Positions 15,415 through 22,546 of a DNA stretch of 64,000 nt are shown piece by piece. Within the stretch, counting starts at the first letter, position 1, and each line of letters starts with the position of its first letter. This stretch comes from an uncultured Flavobacteriaceae bacterium (lineage in GTDB: Bacteria; Bacteroidota; Bacteroidia; Flavobacteriales; Flavobacteriaceae): contig CANNAC010000007.1 in NCBI GenBank assembly GCA_947502495.1, positions 124,001-188,000 of the forward strand, in the 5' to 3' direction. The position numbers were made by a program, and so were the translations under genes. The notes beneath the pieces were generated by a model. It saw only the letters and a program-made list of their open reading frames with translations, was not told the origin of the DNA and made no database searches.

Positions 15415-16626
15415 ATGGAAGCATACATAATAGACGGAATTAGAACACCAATAGGGAACTACAAAGGCACATTATCTGCTGTGAGAACAGATGATTTGGG
15501 TGCATTAGTAATTTCAGAAATCGTAAAAAGAAACCCAAGCATACCAAAGGAAGCCTATGACGATGTGATAATGGGTTGCGCAAACCAAGCAGGAGAAGAT
15601 AATCGTAATGTTGCGAGGATGTCATCCTTATTAGCAGGTTTGCCATTTACCGTGCCTGGAGAAACTGTAAACCGTTTATGTAGTTCGGGATTATCGGCAA
15701 TCATTCACGCAAATAGAGCTATAAAAGCAGGGGATGGCGACGTGTTTATTTCTGGTGGCGTGGAGAATATGACGCGCGGACCATACGTAATGGCAAAACC
15801 ATCTACAGCATTTGGAGGCGATTCTAAAATGTACGATTCTACTTTCGGATGGCGTTTTATCAATCCGAAAATGCAACAAATGTATGGCACAGACGGCATG
15901 GGAATGACAGCTGAAAATCTGGTGGAAAAATATAATATATCAAGAGAAGATCAAGATAAGTTCGCACTTTGGAGTCAGGAGAAAGCAACCAAAGCACAAG
16001 AAAACGGACGCTTAGCAAAGGAAATCGTAACGGTAGAAATTCCGCAACGCAAAAAAGATCCAATTCTTTTTTCTAAGGATGAATTTGTAAAACCAACAAG
16101 CTCTTTGGAGATCTTAGGAAAACTAAGACCGGCATTCAAAAAAGAAGGTGGAAGTGTAACTGCAGGAAACTCTTCAGGATTAAACGACGGAGCAGCAGCA
16201 ACTATTATAGCCTCAGCAGATGCAGTAAAAAAATACAATTTAAAACCATTAGCACGAATAGTAAGTTCTGCAGTGGTTGGTGTCGAGCCTAGAATTATGG
16301 GAATTGGTCCTGTGCAAGCTTCTAATAAAGCATTGGCAAAAGCAGGATTGACCATGGACGATATGGATATTATCGAGCTTAACGAAGCCTTTGCAGCGCA
16401 AGCATTAGCATGCATTCGCGCTTGGGGATTGGCAGATAACGACCCGAGAATAAATCCAAACGGAGGCGCAATTGCTATTGGTCATCCGCTTGGTGTTACA
16501 GGTGCAAGAGTCGCTTTTTCAGCAGCTTTAGAGTTGCAAGAAACCAACAAGCGTTACGCGTTAATCACGATGTGTATTGGTGTTGGACAAGGTTATGCGG
16601 CGATTATTGAACGAATTCCTGCGTAG
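15415..16626 (+). CDS. paaJ: 3-oxoadipyl-CoA thiolase PaaJ (PcaF-like)
   Basis: The 403-residue thiolase has the acyl-accepting Cys at residue 89 (NRLCSSGLSAI), the general-base His in GGAIAIGHPLGVTGAR, and the second catalytic Cys in MCIGVGQG. In PaaJ and PcaF it cleaves 3-oxoadipyl-CoA to succinyl-CoA and acetyl-CoA, and also 3-oxo-5,6-dehydrosuberyl-CoA. The last codons and stop (ERIPA then TAG) come from a palindromic repeat that overlaps the gene end. Two direct copies of the GCGTTAGGG element flank the gene. Confidence 0.93.
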   Translation: MEAYIIDGIRTPIGNYKGTLSAVRTDDLGALVISEIVKRNPSIPKEAYDDVIMGCANQAGEDNRNVARMSSLLAGLPFTVPGETVNRLCSSGLSAIIHANRAIKAGDGDVFISGGVENMTRGPYVMAKPSTAFGGDSKMYDSTFGWRFINPKMQQMYGTDGMGMTAENLVEKYNISREDQDKFALWSQEKATKAQENGRLAKEIVTVEIPQRKKDPILFSKDEFVKPTSSLEILGKLRPAFKKEGGSVTAGNSSGLNDGAAATIIASADAVKKYNLKPLARIVSSAVVGVEPRIMGIGPVQASNKALAKAGLTMDDMDIIELNEAFAAQALACIRAWGLADNDPRINPNGGAIAIGHPLGVTGARVAFSAALELQETNKRYALITMCIGVGQGYAAIIERIPA

Positions 16627-16637
16627 GCAGGAATCTC
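16615..16637 (+). repeat. Palindromic repeat overlapping the paaJ stop codon
   Basis: ATTCCTGCGTAGGCAGGAAT plus CTC. The TAG inside the palindrome loop is the stop codon of paaJ, so this repeat supplies both the last three codons and the stop. Confidence 0.8.
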
Positions 16638-16688
16638 TTAGCAAAAAGAAAATAAACTTTAGTTAAGAAATAAACATAATAAATAAGT

Positions 16689-16808
16689 GCGTTAGGGATT
16701 AAAGTGGCATCCTTTTTTACGTCAGTTCGAGTGAAATTGCTTTTTTGCAATTTTGTATCGAGAACAAGTAAAAAAGATATAGCGGAAAGCCCGACCTTTA
16801 GGTAACGC
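16689..16808 (+). repeat. GCGTTAGGG-type element, copy 3, with a nested hairpin repeat
   Basis: GCGTTAGGGATTAAAGTGGC and CATCCTTTTTT on the left, AAAAAAGATATAGCGGAAAG and CCCGACC...GGTAACGC on the right. The loop carries the TTCGAGTGAAATTGC...TATCGAGAAC repeat (16721-16765) at the same point as in copy 2. Confidence 0.82.
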
Positions 16809-16860
16809 CAAAAAACAGAACAAATAATTAATAAGATACCTGATTTCGCAGGCATTGGTT

Positions 16861-19362
16861 ATGAAAAAAATACAGCATTACGTTCAAGGACAATGGACAA
16901 CAGGTAAAGAAGAAGGAACACCAATTCTAGATGCAGTAACTGGCGAAGCTTTTGCTAGCATCGCTATTGAAGGATTAGACGTTCCAGAAATTCTAAACTA
17001 CGGAAGAACAAAAGGAGGCGAAGTCCTTCGTAAAATGACTTTCCAAGAACGTGGAAACATGCTTAAAAGTTTAGCGTTACATCTTACCAAAAGAAAAAAT
17101 GCGTTTTACGAATTAAGTTATAGAACTGGGGCAACCAAAGTGGATAGTTGGATAGACATCGAAGGAGGTTTCGGAAACTTATTTGCTAATGCTTCCTTAC
17201 GTAAACTTTTTCCAAATCAACCGTATCACGTAGAAGGTGATGCTATCGATTTATCTCGTGGCGGACGCTTTATGGCGCATCATATTATGGTGCCTAAAAA
17301 AGGAGTAGCAGTGCATATTAATGCATTCAATTTTCCGGTTTGGGGAATGTTAGAAAAATGTGCAGTAAACTGGATGGCTGGAGTTCCTGCTGTGGTTTTA
17401 CCAGCACCTTCCACTTCGTATTTAGCCGAAGCGGTAGCAAAAGAAATAATCGCTTCCGGTATTTTACCAGAAGGCGCATTACAAATCATAAACGGAACCG
17501 TAAAAAATATTTTGGATACTGTAGAATCTCAAGATGTTGTTACATTTACGGGGTCTGCAAAAGTAGGACGCTTATTAAAAGCGCATCCGCAATTGATACA
17601 AGAATCTGTGCCATTTACCATGGAAGCCGATTCGTTAAACGCATCCATCTTAGGAGAAGATGCCGTTCCTGGAACACCAGAATTCGACTTGTTTATTAAA
17701 GAAGTCCGAAAAGAAATGACAGTGAAAGCTGGGCAAAAATGTACTGCAATACGTAGAATTATTGTTCCACAAAATTTAGTGGAAGATGTGCAAACTGCAT
17801 TATCTAAAGCATTAGATAAAGTAACTATTGGAGATCCAAGATTGAAAGAAGTTAGAATGGGGTCGCTAGTAAGTCATCAACAAGTACAAGCAGTTAGAGA
17901 TTCGGTAAATGATTTATCCAAAGAAGCACAAATCGTTTATGGAAGTTTAGATGAAATAAACACCATTGGAGCAGATGCTAAAAAAGGAGCTTTTATTAGT
18001 CCGATTTTATTACGTTCCGATCATCCTTTTGAAAATACCGTTATTCATGAACGCGAAGCCTTTGGTCCTGTAAGTACCATTATGCCTTATAAGAATCTCG
18101 ACGAAGCGATTACTTTAGCGCAAATGGGGAAAGGTTCATTAGTGTCATCTATTGCCACAAATGATGATAAAATAGCTAAAGAGTATGTGATAAACGCAGC
18201 ATCTCATCACGGTCGTATTATGGTGGTTAATCGCGATATGGCTAAAGAAAGTACTGGTCATGGTTCGCCATTGCCATATTTAGTGCATGGAGGTCCAGGA
18301 CGTGCTGGTGGCGGAGAAGAAATGGGAGGAATGCGTGGAATAAAACATTATTTGCAACGCACAGCAATCCAAGGTTCACCAACTACAATTACAGAAATTA
18401 CGGGTATATACCAACAAAACGCAAAGTATAAGGAAGCAGAAATGCATCCATTTAAATACCATTGGGAAGACATCCAACCAGGAATGTCTATGAAAACCCA
18501 CAGACGTACATTTACCGATACCGATATTATCAATTTTGCAAATGTTACTTGGGATCATTTCTATGCACATACCGATATTACTTCTTTAGACGGAAGTATT
18601 TTCGAACAAAGAACTGCGCATGGTTATTTCATTATTTCAGCTGCAGCAGGATTATTCGTCTACCCAAATAAAGGACCCGTTTCTGCGAATTACGGATTAG
18701 AAGAATGCAGATTTTTACGTCCGTTATATCACAACGATACAATTTATGTACGACTTACTTGTAAGCAAAAAGTAGATAGAGATGTCGCTTCAGCGGAACA
18801 TCCAAGCGGAATTGTAAAATGGTATGCCGAAATTTTTGACGCTAATACGGATGAGAAAGTAGCATTCGCAACAGTCTTAACCATGGTTCAGAAGAAGCAA
18901 GAAGTTTTAACCGAAATGACGGAGGATAAAATCAATGCATGTCTTTCTGCATTAAAAGAAGATGCAAAACCTGAATGGGGAATGATGACGCCACAGCACA
19001 TGATTGAGCATTTAGAATATACCTACAAAATCGCATCCGGTGAAATTCAAGATTTTGAAATCGCAACACCTTCAACCATTTTAGATAAAGTGCATAATAG
19101 TTTATGGAACTATGACAAGTTTCCAAAGAACTCTCAATTTCCTCAATTGGAAAAAGATACTTTAGAACCTTTAAAACATGCCGATTTAGCAACAGCTATT
19201 GAAAAGTTTAAAGCACAACGTGAAAAGTATTTAGCGTATTTTAAAGAAAATCCAGAGGCTAAACTAAAGAATTTAGTTTTCGGGGAATTGAATAAATACG
19301 AATCGTATTTACTAGAAAGAAAACATTTGAATCATCACTTTGAACAATTCCATCTTTTATAA
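16861..19362 (+). CDS. paaZ: PaaZ (oxepin-CoA hydrolase / aldehyde dehydrogenase) fused to a DUF1569-like domain
   Basis: Using the ATG at 16861 (an in-frame TTG six bases earlier is less likely) the protein has 833 residues, against about 680 for typical PaaZ. The N-terminal aldehyde dehydrogenase has its catalytic Cys at residue 294 (AGQKCTAIRR). The MaoC-type hydratase has the D565/H570 dyad in WDHFYAH. PaaZ opens oxepin-CoA and oxidises the resulting semialdehyde. Residues from about 686 on (MTEDKINACLSALKED ... KHLNHHFEQF) resemble DUF1569, a DinB-like helical domain with conserved His, and are extra. The gene end forms a 42-base inverted repeat next to the GIY-YIG unit. Confidence 0.92.
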   Translation: MKKIQHYVQGQWTTGKEEGTPILDAVTGEAFASIAIEGLDVPEILNYGRTKGGEVLRKMTFQERGNMLKSLALHLTKRKNAFYELSYRTGATKVDSWIDIEGGFGNLFANASLRKLFPNQPYHVEGDAIDLSRGGRFMAHHIMVPKKGVAVHINAFNFPVWGMLEKCAVNWMAGVPAVVLPAPSTSYLAEAVAKEIIASGILPEGALQIINGTVKNILDTVESQDVVTFTGSAKVGRLLKAHPQLIQESVPFTMEADSLNASILGEDAVPGTPEFDLFIKEVRKEMTVKAGQKCTAIRRIIVPQNLVEDVQTALSKALDKVTIGDPRLKEVRMGSLVSHQQVQAVRDSVNDLSKEAQIVYGSLDEINTIGADAKKGAFISPILLRSDHPFENTVIHEREAFGPVSTIMPYKNLDEAITLAQMGKGSLVSSIATNDDKIAKEYVINAASHHGRIMVVNRDMAKESTGHGSPLPYLVHGGPGRAGGGEEMGGMRGIKHYLQRTAIQGSPTTITEITGIYQQNAKYKEAEMHPFKYHWEDIQPGMSMKTHRRTFTDTDIINFANVTWDHFYAHTDITSLDGSIFEQRTAHGYFIISAAAGLFVYPNKGPVSANYGLEECRFLRPLYHNDTIYVRLTCKQKVDRDVASAEHPSGIVKWYAEIFDANTDEKVAFATVLTMVQKKQEVLTEMTEDKINACLSALKEDAKPEWGMMTPQHMIEHLEYTYKIASGEIQDFEIATPSTILDKVHNSLWNYDKFPKNSQFPQLEKDTLEPLKHADLATAIEKFKAQREKYLAYFKENPEAKLKNLVFGELNKYESYLLERKHLNHHFEQFHLL

Positions 19363-19380
19363 AAGATGTAATTGTTCAAA
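19339..19380 (+). repeat. 42-base inverted repeat at the paaZ 3' end
   Basis: The left arm (TTTGAACAATTCCATCTTTT, then A) contains the last paaZ codons and most of its stop codon. The right arm is its reverse complement with one mismatch over 21 bases. It directly abuts the left hairpin of the GIY-YIG unit. There is no T-run, so it is not a standard terminator, although it could stabilise the mRNA end. Confidence 0.75.
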
Positions 19381-19743
19381 GTTCCCACGAAAGTGGGAAT
19401 CTTATAAAAGAAGTTCAAAATATGAAGTATTACGTCTACATAATTACAAATAAAAAAGATGGTGTTTTGTATATTGGAGAGACGAAAAATTTAAAGAAAA
19501 GAATTTATCAACATAAAAATAAAGTCCATCCGACCACTTTTTCTGCAAGATATAATTTAGATAAGCTTGTTTATTTTGAAGAATATAATACTGAAGCAGA
19601 AGCTAAATTAAGAGAAAAGCAAATGAAGAAATGGAATAGAGCTTGGAAAATTGAATTAATAGAGCAGTTCAATCCGGACTGGAAGGATTTATATAAAGAT
19701 TTATAATACTAACTAAAAATGAGATTCCCTTTTTCAAGGGAAC
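19381..19743 (+). mobile_element. Candidate GIY-YIG mobile unit 1 (hairpin - nuclease gene - inverted hairpin)
   Basis: The left end is the palindrome GTTCCCACGAAAGTGGGAAT with tail CTTAT (19381-19405). The right end, read on the minus strand, is GTTCCCTTGAAAAAGGGAAT with tail CTCAT (19719-19743). Both tails face the nuclease gene between them, so the unit has inverted hairpin ends. It separates paaZ from paaF in the middle of the operon. The left hairpin is identical over 20 bases to a solitary repeat at 13750-13769. No flanking direct repeat is visible. Calling it mobile is inference from the similar unit at 31196-31580. Confidence 0.55.
19422..19706 (+). CDS. Small GIY-YIG nuclease family protein
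   Basis: The 94-residue protein is a stand-alone GIY-YIG domain: YVYIITNK and YIGET form the GIY...YIG pair (residues 3-20), followed by the helix with Arg (KKRIYQHKNK), the Tyr/Phe block YNLDKLVYFEEYNTEAEAKL and REKQMKKWNRAWK. It resembles the UPF0213/YhbQ-type small nucleases, whose biological role is unclear. It is about half identical to the protein at 31234-31554. The gene is inserted between paaZ and paaF within a pair of inverted hairpins. Confidence 0.93.
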   Translation: MKYYVYIITNKKDGVLYIGETKNLKKRIYQHKNKVHPTTFSARYNLDKLVYFEEYNTEAEAKLREKQMKKWNRAWKIELIEQFNPDWKDLYKDL

Positions 19744-19752
19744 GCTAAAGCG

Positions 19753-20505
19753 ATGAACACACCATACGTAAAACTAGACATACAAAACGAAGTAGGATAC
19801 ATCGAGTTTTTCCATCCTGCACACAACTCCTTACCAGGAGATGTTTTAGCTAAACTAGCGCAAACCATTACAGACGCTGGAACTAACGACGCTATTAAAG
19901 TTGTGGTTCTTAAAAGTGGCGGAGATAGAACTTTTTGCGCAGGAGCAAGTTTCGAAGAACTAATAAATATCAACGATGCAGCAACAGGGAAAGTATTCTT
20001 TTCAGGATTCGCAAACGTGATTAATGCGATGCGTAAATGTCCGAAATTTATTATTGGACGCATTCAAGGGAAAACCGTTGGCGGTGGTGTTGGACTAGCA
20101 GCTGCAACCGATTATTGTATGGCTTCCAAATTCGCAGCTATTAAATTATCCGAATTAAATATTGGTATTGGACCATTTGTAGTAGGACCAGCAATAGAGC
20201 GTAAAATGGGTTTAAGCGCTATGTCGCAAATCGCAATAGACGCAAATACATTTTATCCTGCAGAATGGGCAAAACAAAAAGGCTTATTCACGCAAGTGTA
20301 TGAAAGTACCGAAGTACTAGACGATGCTGTAAAAACAACAGCAGAGCATTTATGTACGTATAATACAGAAGCGATGCTAGAAATGAAAAAAGTATTCTGG
20401 CAAGGAACAGATCATTGGGATGCATTATTAGCAGAACGCGCAGCGACTAGTGGTAAACTTGTGTTGAGTGATTTTACAAAAGAAAAATTAAAAGGATTTA
20501 AATAG
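19753..20505 (+). CDS. paaF: 2,3-dehydroadipyl-CoA hydratase PaaF (enoyl-CoA hydratase family)
   Basis: The 250-residue crotonase-fold protein has the oxyanion-hole block TFCAGASFEELI (about residues 58-69) and IQGKTVGGGVGLAAATDY. In the pathway PaaF hydrates 2,3-dehydroadipyl-CoA to 3-hydroxyadipyl-CoA for PaaH. Assignment as PaaF rather than a second isomerase rests on context, as the operon already has PaaG. The stop codon touches the start of the next gene. Upstream is the right hairpin of the GIY-YIG unit, which ends 9 bases before the start. Confidence 0.8.
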   Translation: MNTPYVKLDIQNEVGYIEFFHPAHNSLPGDVLAKLAQTITDAGTNDAIKVVVLKSGGDRTFCAGASFEELININDAATGKVFFSGFANVINAMRKCPKFIIGRIQGKTVGGGVGLAAATDYCMASKFAAIKLSELNIGIGPFVVGPAIERKMGLSAMSQIAIDANTFYPAEWAKQKGLFTQVYESTEVLDDAVKTTAEHLCTYNTEAMLEMKKVFWQGTDHWDALLAERAATSGKLVLSDFTKEKLKGFK

Positions 20506-20844
20506 ATGTTTCATTATAATGATAAAAAATTTAAAGCTGTAAAGAACACTAGCAATGGTGAGACTTCAGAAGAGACTATTTTTCATTATAAGCAAACAAA
20601 TAATATAGTAACAGCCACATATTCTGGAGGCCAAATTATAGAAGGTCATCTCCTAGGGTTAGTTTCCAAAGATGGAGAAATAAACATGAGATACCACCAG
20701 GTGAATGCGAATTGCGATTTAATGACAGGCGAATGCAAATCTATTCCAGAAATGGGTTCCAATGGGAAAATTAGATTACATGAAACATGGCAATGGACCT
20801 CAGGAGATAAAAGTAAAGGCAATTCAATAATAGAAGAATTATAA
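20506..20844 (+). CDS. Conserved hypothetical protein of the phenylacetate operon
   Basis: The start directly follows the paaF stop and the gene ends one base before paaY, so it is translated as part of the operon. The 112-residue protein has no signal peptide or membrane helix. Conserved-looking blocks are VKNTSNGETSEETIFHYKQ, ATYSGGQIIEGHLLG and IRLHETWQWTSGD near the C-terminus. Similar small proteins are often labelled N-acetylglutamate synthase in databases, but no acetyltransferase motif is visible and I do not accept that label. A strand-rich fold with repeated Gly and Trp is all that can be said. Confidence 0.75.
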   Translation: MFHYNDKKFKAVKNTSNGETSEETIFHYKQTNNIVTATYSGGQIIEGHLLGLVSKDGEINMRYHQVNANCDLMTGECKSIPEMGSNGKIRLHETWQWTSGDKSKGNSIIEEL

Positions 20845-20845
20845 T

Positions 20846-21442
20846 ATGATTTACAGTTTTAAAGGCTACACACCAGTGGTTCACGAATCGAGTTTCGTGC
20901 ACCCGCTTGCGGCAGTAACAGGAAACGTCATCATTGGCAAAAACTGTTATGTTGGCCCGGGAGCAGCCATTCGTGGCGATTGGGGACAAATCATTTTAGA
21001 AGATGGCGTCAACGTGCAAGAGAATTGTACAGTACACATGTTTCCTGGAAAATCTATTACACTTAAAGAAAGTGCACATGTTGGTCATGGAGCCATTATT
21101 CACGGCGCAAATTTGGGCAGAAATTGCTTGATTGGTATGAACACCGTAATCATGGATGATGCCGAAATTGGAGATGAATCCATAGTAGGAGCCATGGCAT
21201 TTGTAAAAGCCGAAACTAAAATTCCGAATCGAAGTTTGGTGGTTGGTAATCCTGCAAAAGTAATCAAGCAAGTTAGTGATGAGATGATCGCTTGGAAAAC
21301 AAAAGGCACGCAATTATACCAGCAATTACCAGCAGATTGCCACGGGAGTTTAAAAGCTGTAGAGCCATTAAGAGAAGTTCCAGAAAATATGAAAATGCAA
21401 GAAGACGTTTATAAAACGTTGCGGGAATCTTTTAAAAAATAA
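20846..21442 (+). CDS. paaY: PaaY, left-handed beta-helix (gamma-carbonic anhydrase-like) protein
   Basis: The 198-residue protein consists of hexapeptide repeats (GNVIIGKNCYVGPGAAIRGD, about residues 25-44) with the metal-binding His set in VHMFPG, HVGHGAIIHG, as in gamma-class carbonic anhydrases, and a helical C-terminus. PaaY thioesterase removes inhibitory 2-hydroxycyclohepta-1,4,6-triene-1-formyl-CoA in characterised bacteria. It is the last operon gene, and a convergent AraC-type gene begins two bases downstream of its stop. Confidence 0.9.
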   Translation: MIYSFKGYTPVVHESSFVHPLAAVTGNVIIGKNCYVGPGAAIRGDWGQIILEDGVNVQENCTVHMFPGKSITLKESAHVGHGAIIHGANLGRNCLIGMNTVIMDDAEIGDESIVGAMAFVKAETKIPNRSLVVGNPAKVIKQVSDEMIAWKTKGTQLYQQLPADCHGSLKAVEPLREVPENMKMQEDVYKTLRESFKK

Positions 21443-21444
21443 TC

Positions 21445-22344
21445 TTAGATAACAGCTTTTGTATTTGATAATAATTTCTTCTTATACGCCATAGGAGAAA
21501 TTCCTTCTATCTTTTTAAACGATTTACAAAAATGTACATAGGTGTTAAAACCACTTTGAAAGGCAACACTTTGCAGATTGTCAATCCCTTCAATTATTTT
21601 AATGGAATACTTTATGCGTTCCTTCATTATATAATTAACAGGAGTAACGCCTAGCGTATCTTTAAAACGGTTAAATAGTTTTGTTTTTCCAAATCCAGAA
21701 ATACTAACAAGATCATCGATGGTTATTTTATTTCTTAAATTAGTCATTATATAACTAATTGTCTTTTCTAAATTCTTATCCTTTATATTGCTCTTTATAT
21801 TATTAATGAGAAGTGATCCTGCTTCCGTTTGAAGAACTCTTAATATCAATTCTCTTAATATTGCATTATTAACATGCGTGTCTAATCCTGAATTTCCAGC
21901 TTTTAAATATTTATAAAAACGTTCAAAGCTTTCAATGGTATTTGTATCGTTAGAAATAAAATGAGAATGTTCTTCGCTTAATAGATATTCAAAATTTGCG
22001 CTCCAATCTTTATCTTCCATTAATTCTAAGACAAGCTTTTCAATAAATTCAGGCGAAATATCTAGTACTAAACATTTGGTTGGGTTTGTGAAACTTGCAT
22101 TACTAATTTCTACTTTTTGAACGACATCTTTTTCCGGGATAAAAACCATTCCAGGAAAGAATTCCACTTTAGCATTTTTAGAAACCACTGTTTTATGTCC
22201 GGATAACATGATGGTAATCATGTGTTTGTCGAATGTAAAAGAGATGTCTTTACAAGGAGAGTTTGTTTCATATATGGTTAAAAGACCATCATCAAACTTA
22301 TATTCCGTGCTTTTTTCAATAAATGTCTTTCTTTCGGGTTTCAT
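21445..22344 (-). CDS. AraC family regulator, probable activator of the amine oxidation genes
   Basis: The 299-residue protein has the AraC double helix-turn-helix at the C-terminus (about residues 195-292: KITIDDLVSISGFGKTKLFNRFKDTL and LQSVAFQSGFNTYVHFCKSFKK, quoted in part) and an N-terminal effector domain. It is transcribed divergently from the aldehyde dehydrogenase gene, and the 202-bp space holds five ATAATTCA motifs. In enterobacteria the phenylethylamine genes are also controlled by an AraC protein (FeaR), so an equivalent role here is inferred, not shown. Confidence 0.88.
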   Translation of the reverse strand: MKPERKTFIEKSTEYKFDDGLLTIYETNSPCKDISFTFDKHMITIMLSGHKTVVSKNAKVEFFPGMVFIPEKDVVQKVEISNASFTNPTKCLVLDISPEFIEKLVLELMEDKDWSANFEYLLSEEHSHFISNDTNTIESFERFYKYLKAGNSGLDTHVNNAILRELILRVLQTEAGSLLINNIKSNIKDKNLEKTISYIMTNLRNKITIDDLVSISGFGKTKLFNRFKDTLGVTPVNYIMKERIKYSIKIIEGIDNLQSVAFQSGFNTYVHFCKSFKKIEGISPMAYKKKLLSNTKAVI

Positions 22345-22348
22345 ATTG

Positions 22349-22493
22349 TGAATTATAGTTAATAAAATCGGTCAATAATTCAAATATATTGAAAATAATT
22401 CACAAATTAATAGTAATCGTGTTATAGTTTATCTATTGTGTATGATAATTCAATTATTATAGGGTTAACCATAGTAATTTGGTTGATAATTCA
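22349..22493 (+). promoter_or_regulatory. Cluster of ATAATTCA motifs in the divergent AraC / aldehyde dehydrogenase promoter
   Basis: The octamer occurs at 22375-22382, 22395-22402, 22445-22452 and 22486-22493 on the plus strand and at 22349-22356 on the minus strand. AraC proteins bind directly repeated half-sites, so these are candidate sites. The region is very AT-rich, which lowers the weight of the count. Confidence 0.4.
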
Positions 22494-22546
22494 TAGGAAC
22501 TCATTTAGAGATAATTAAAACGAATATTAATTTATAAACCAAAACA

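Noticed and set aside
19339-19380. Rho-independent terminator after paaZ
   Set aside because: The stem is strong but no T-run follows, and the operon continues downstream.
20506-20844. N-acetylglutamate synthase
   Set aside because: Similar proteins carry this database label, but no GNAT acetyl-CoA-binding motif is visible and the context is phenylacetate breakdown.
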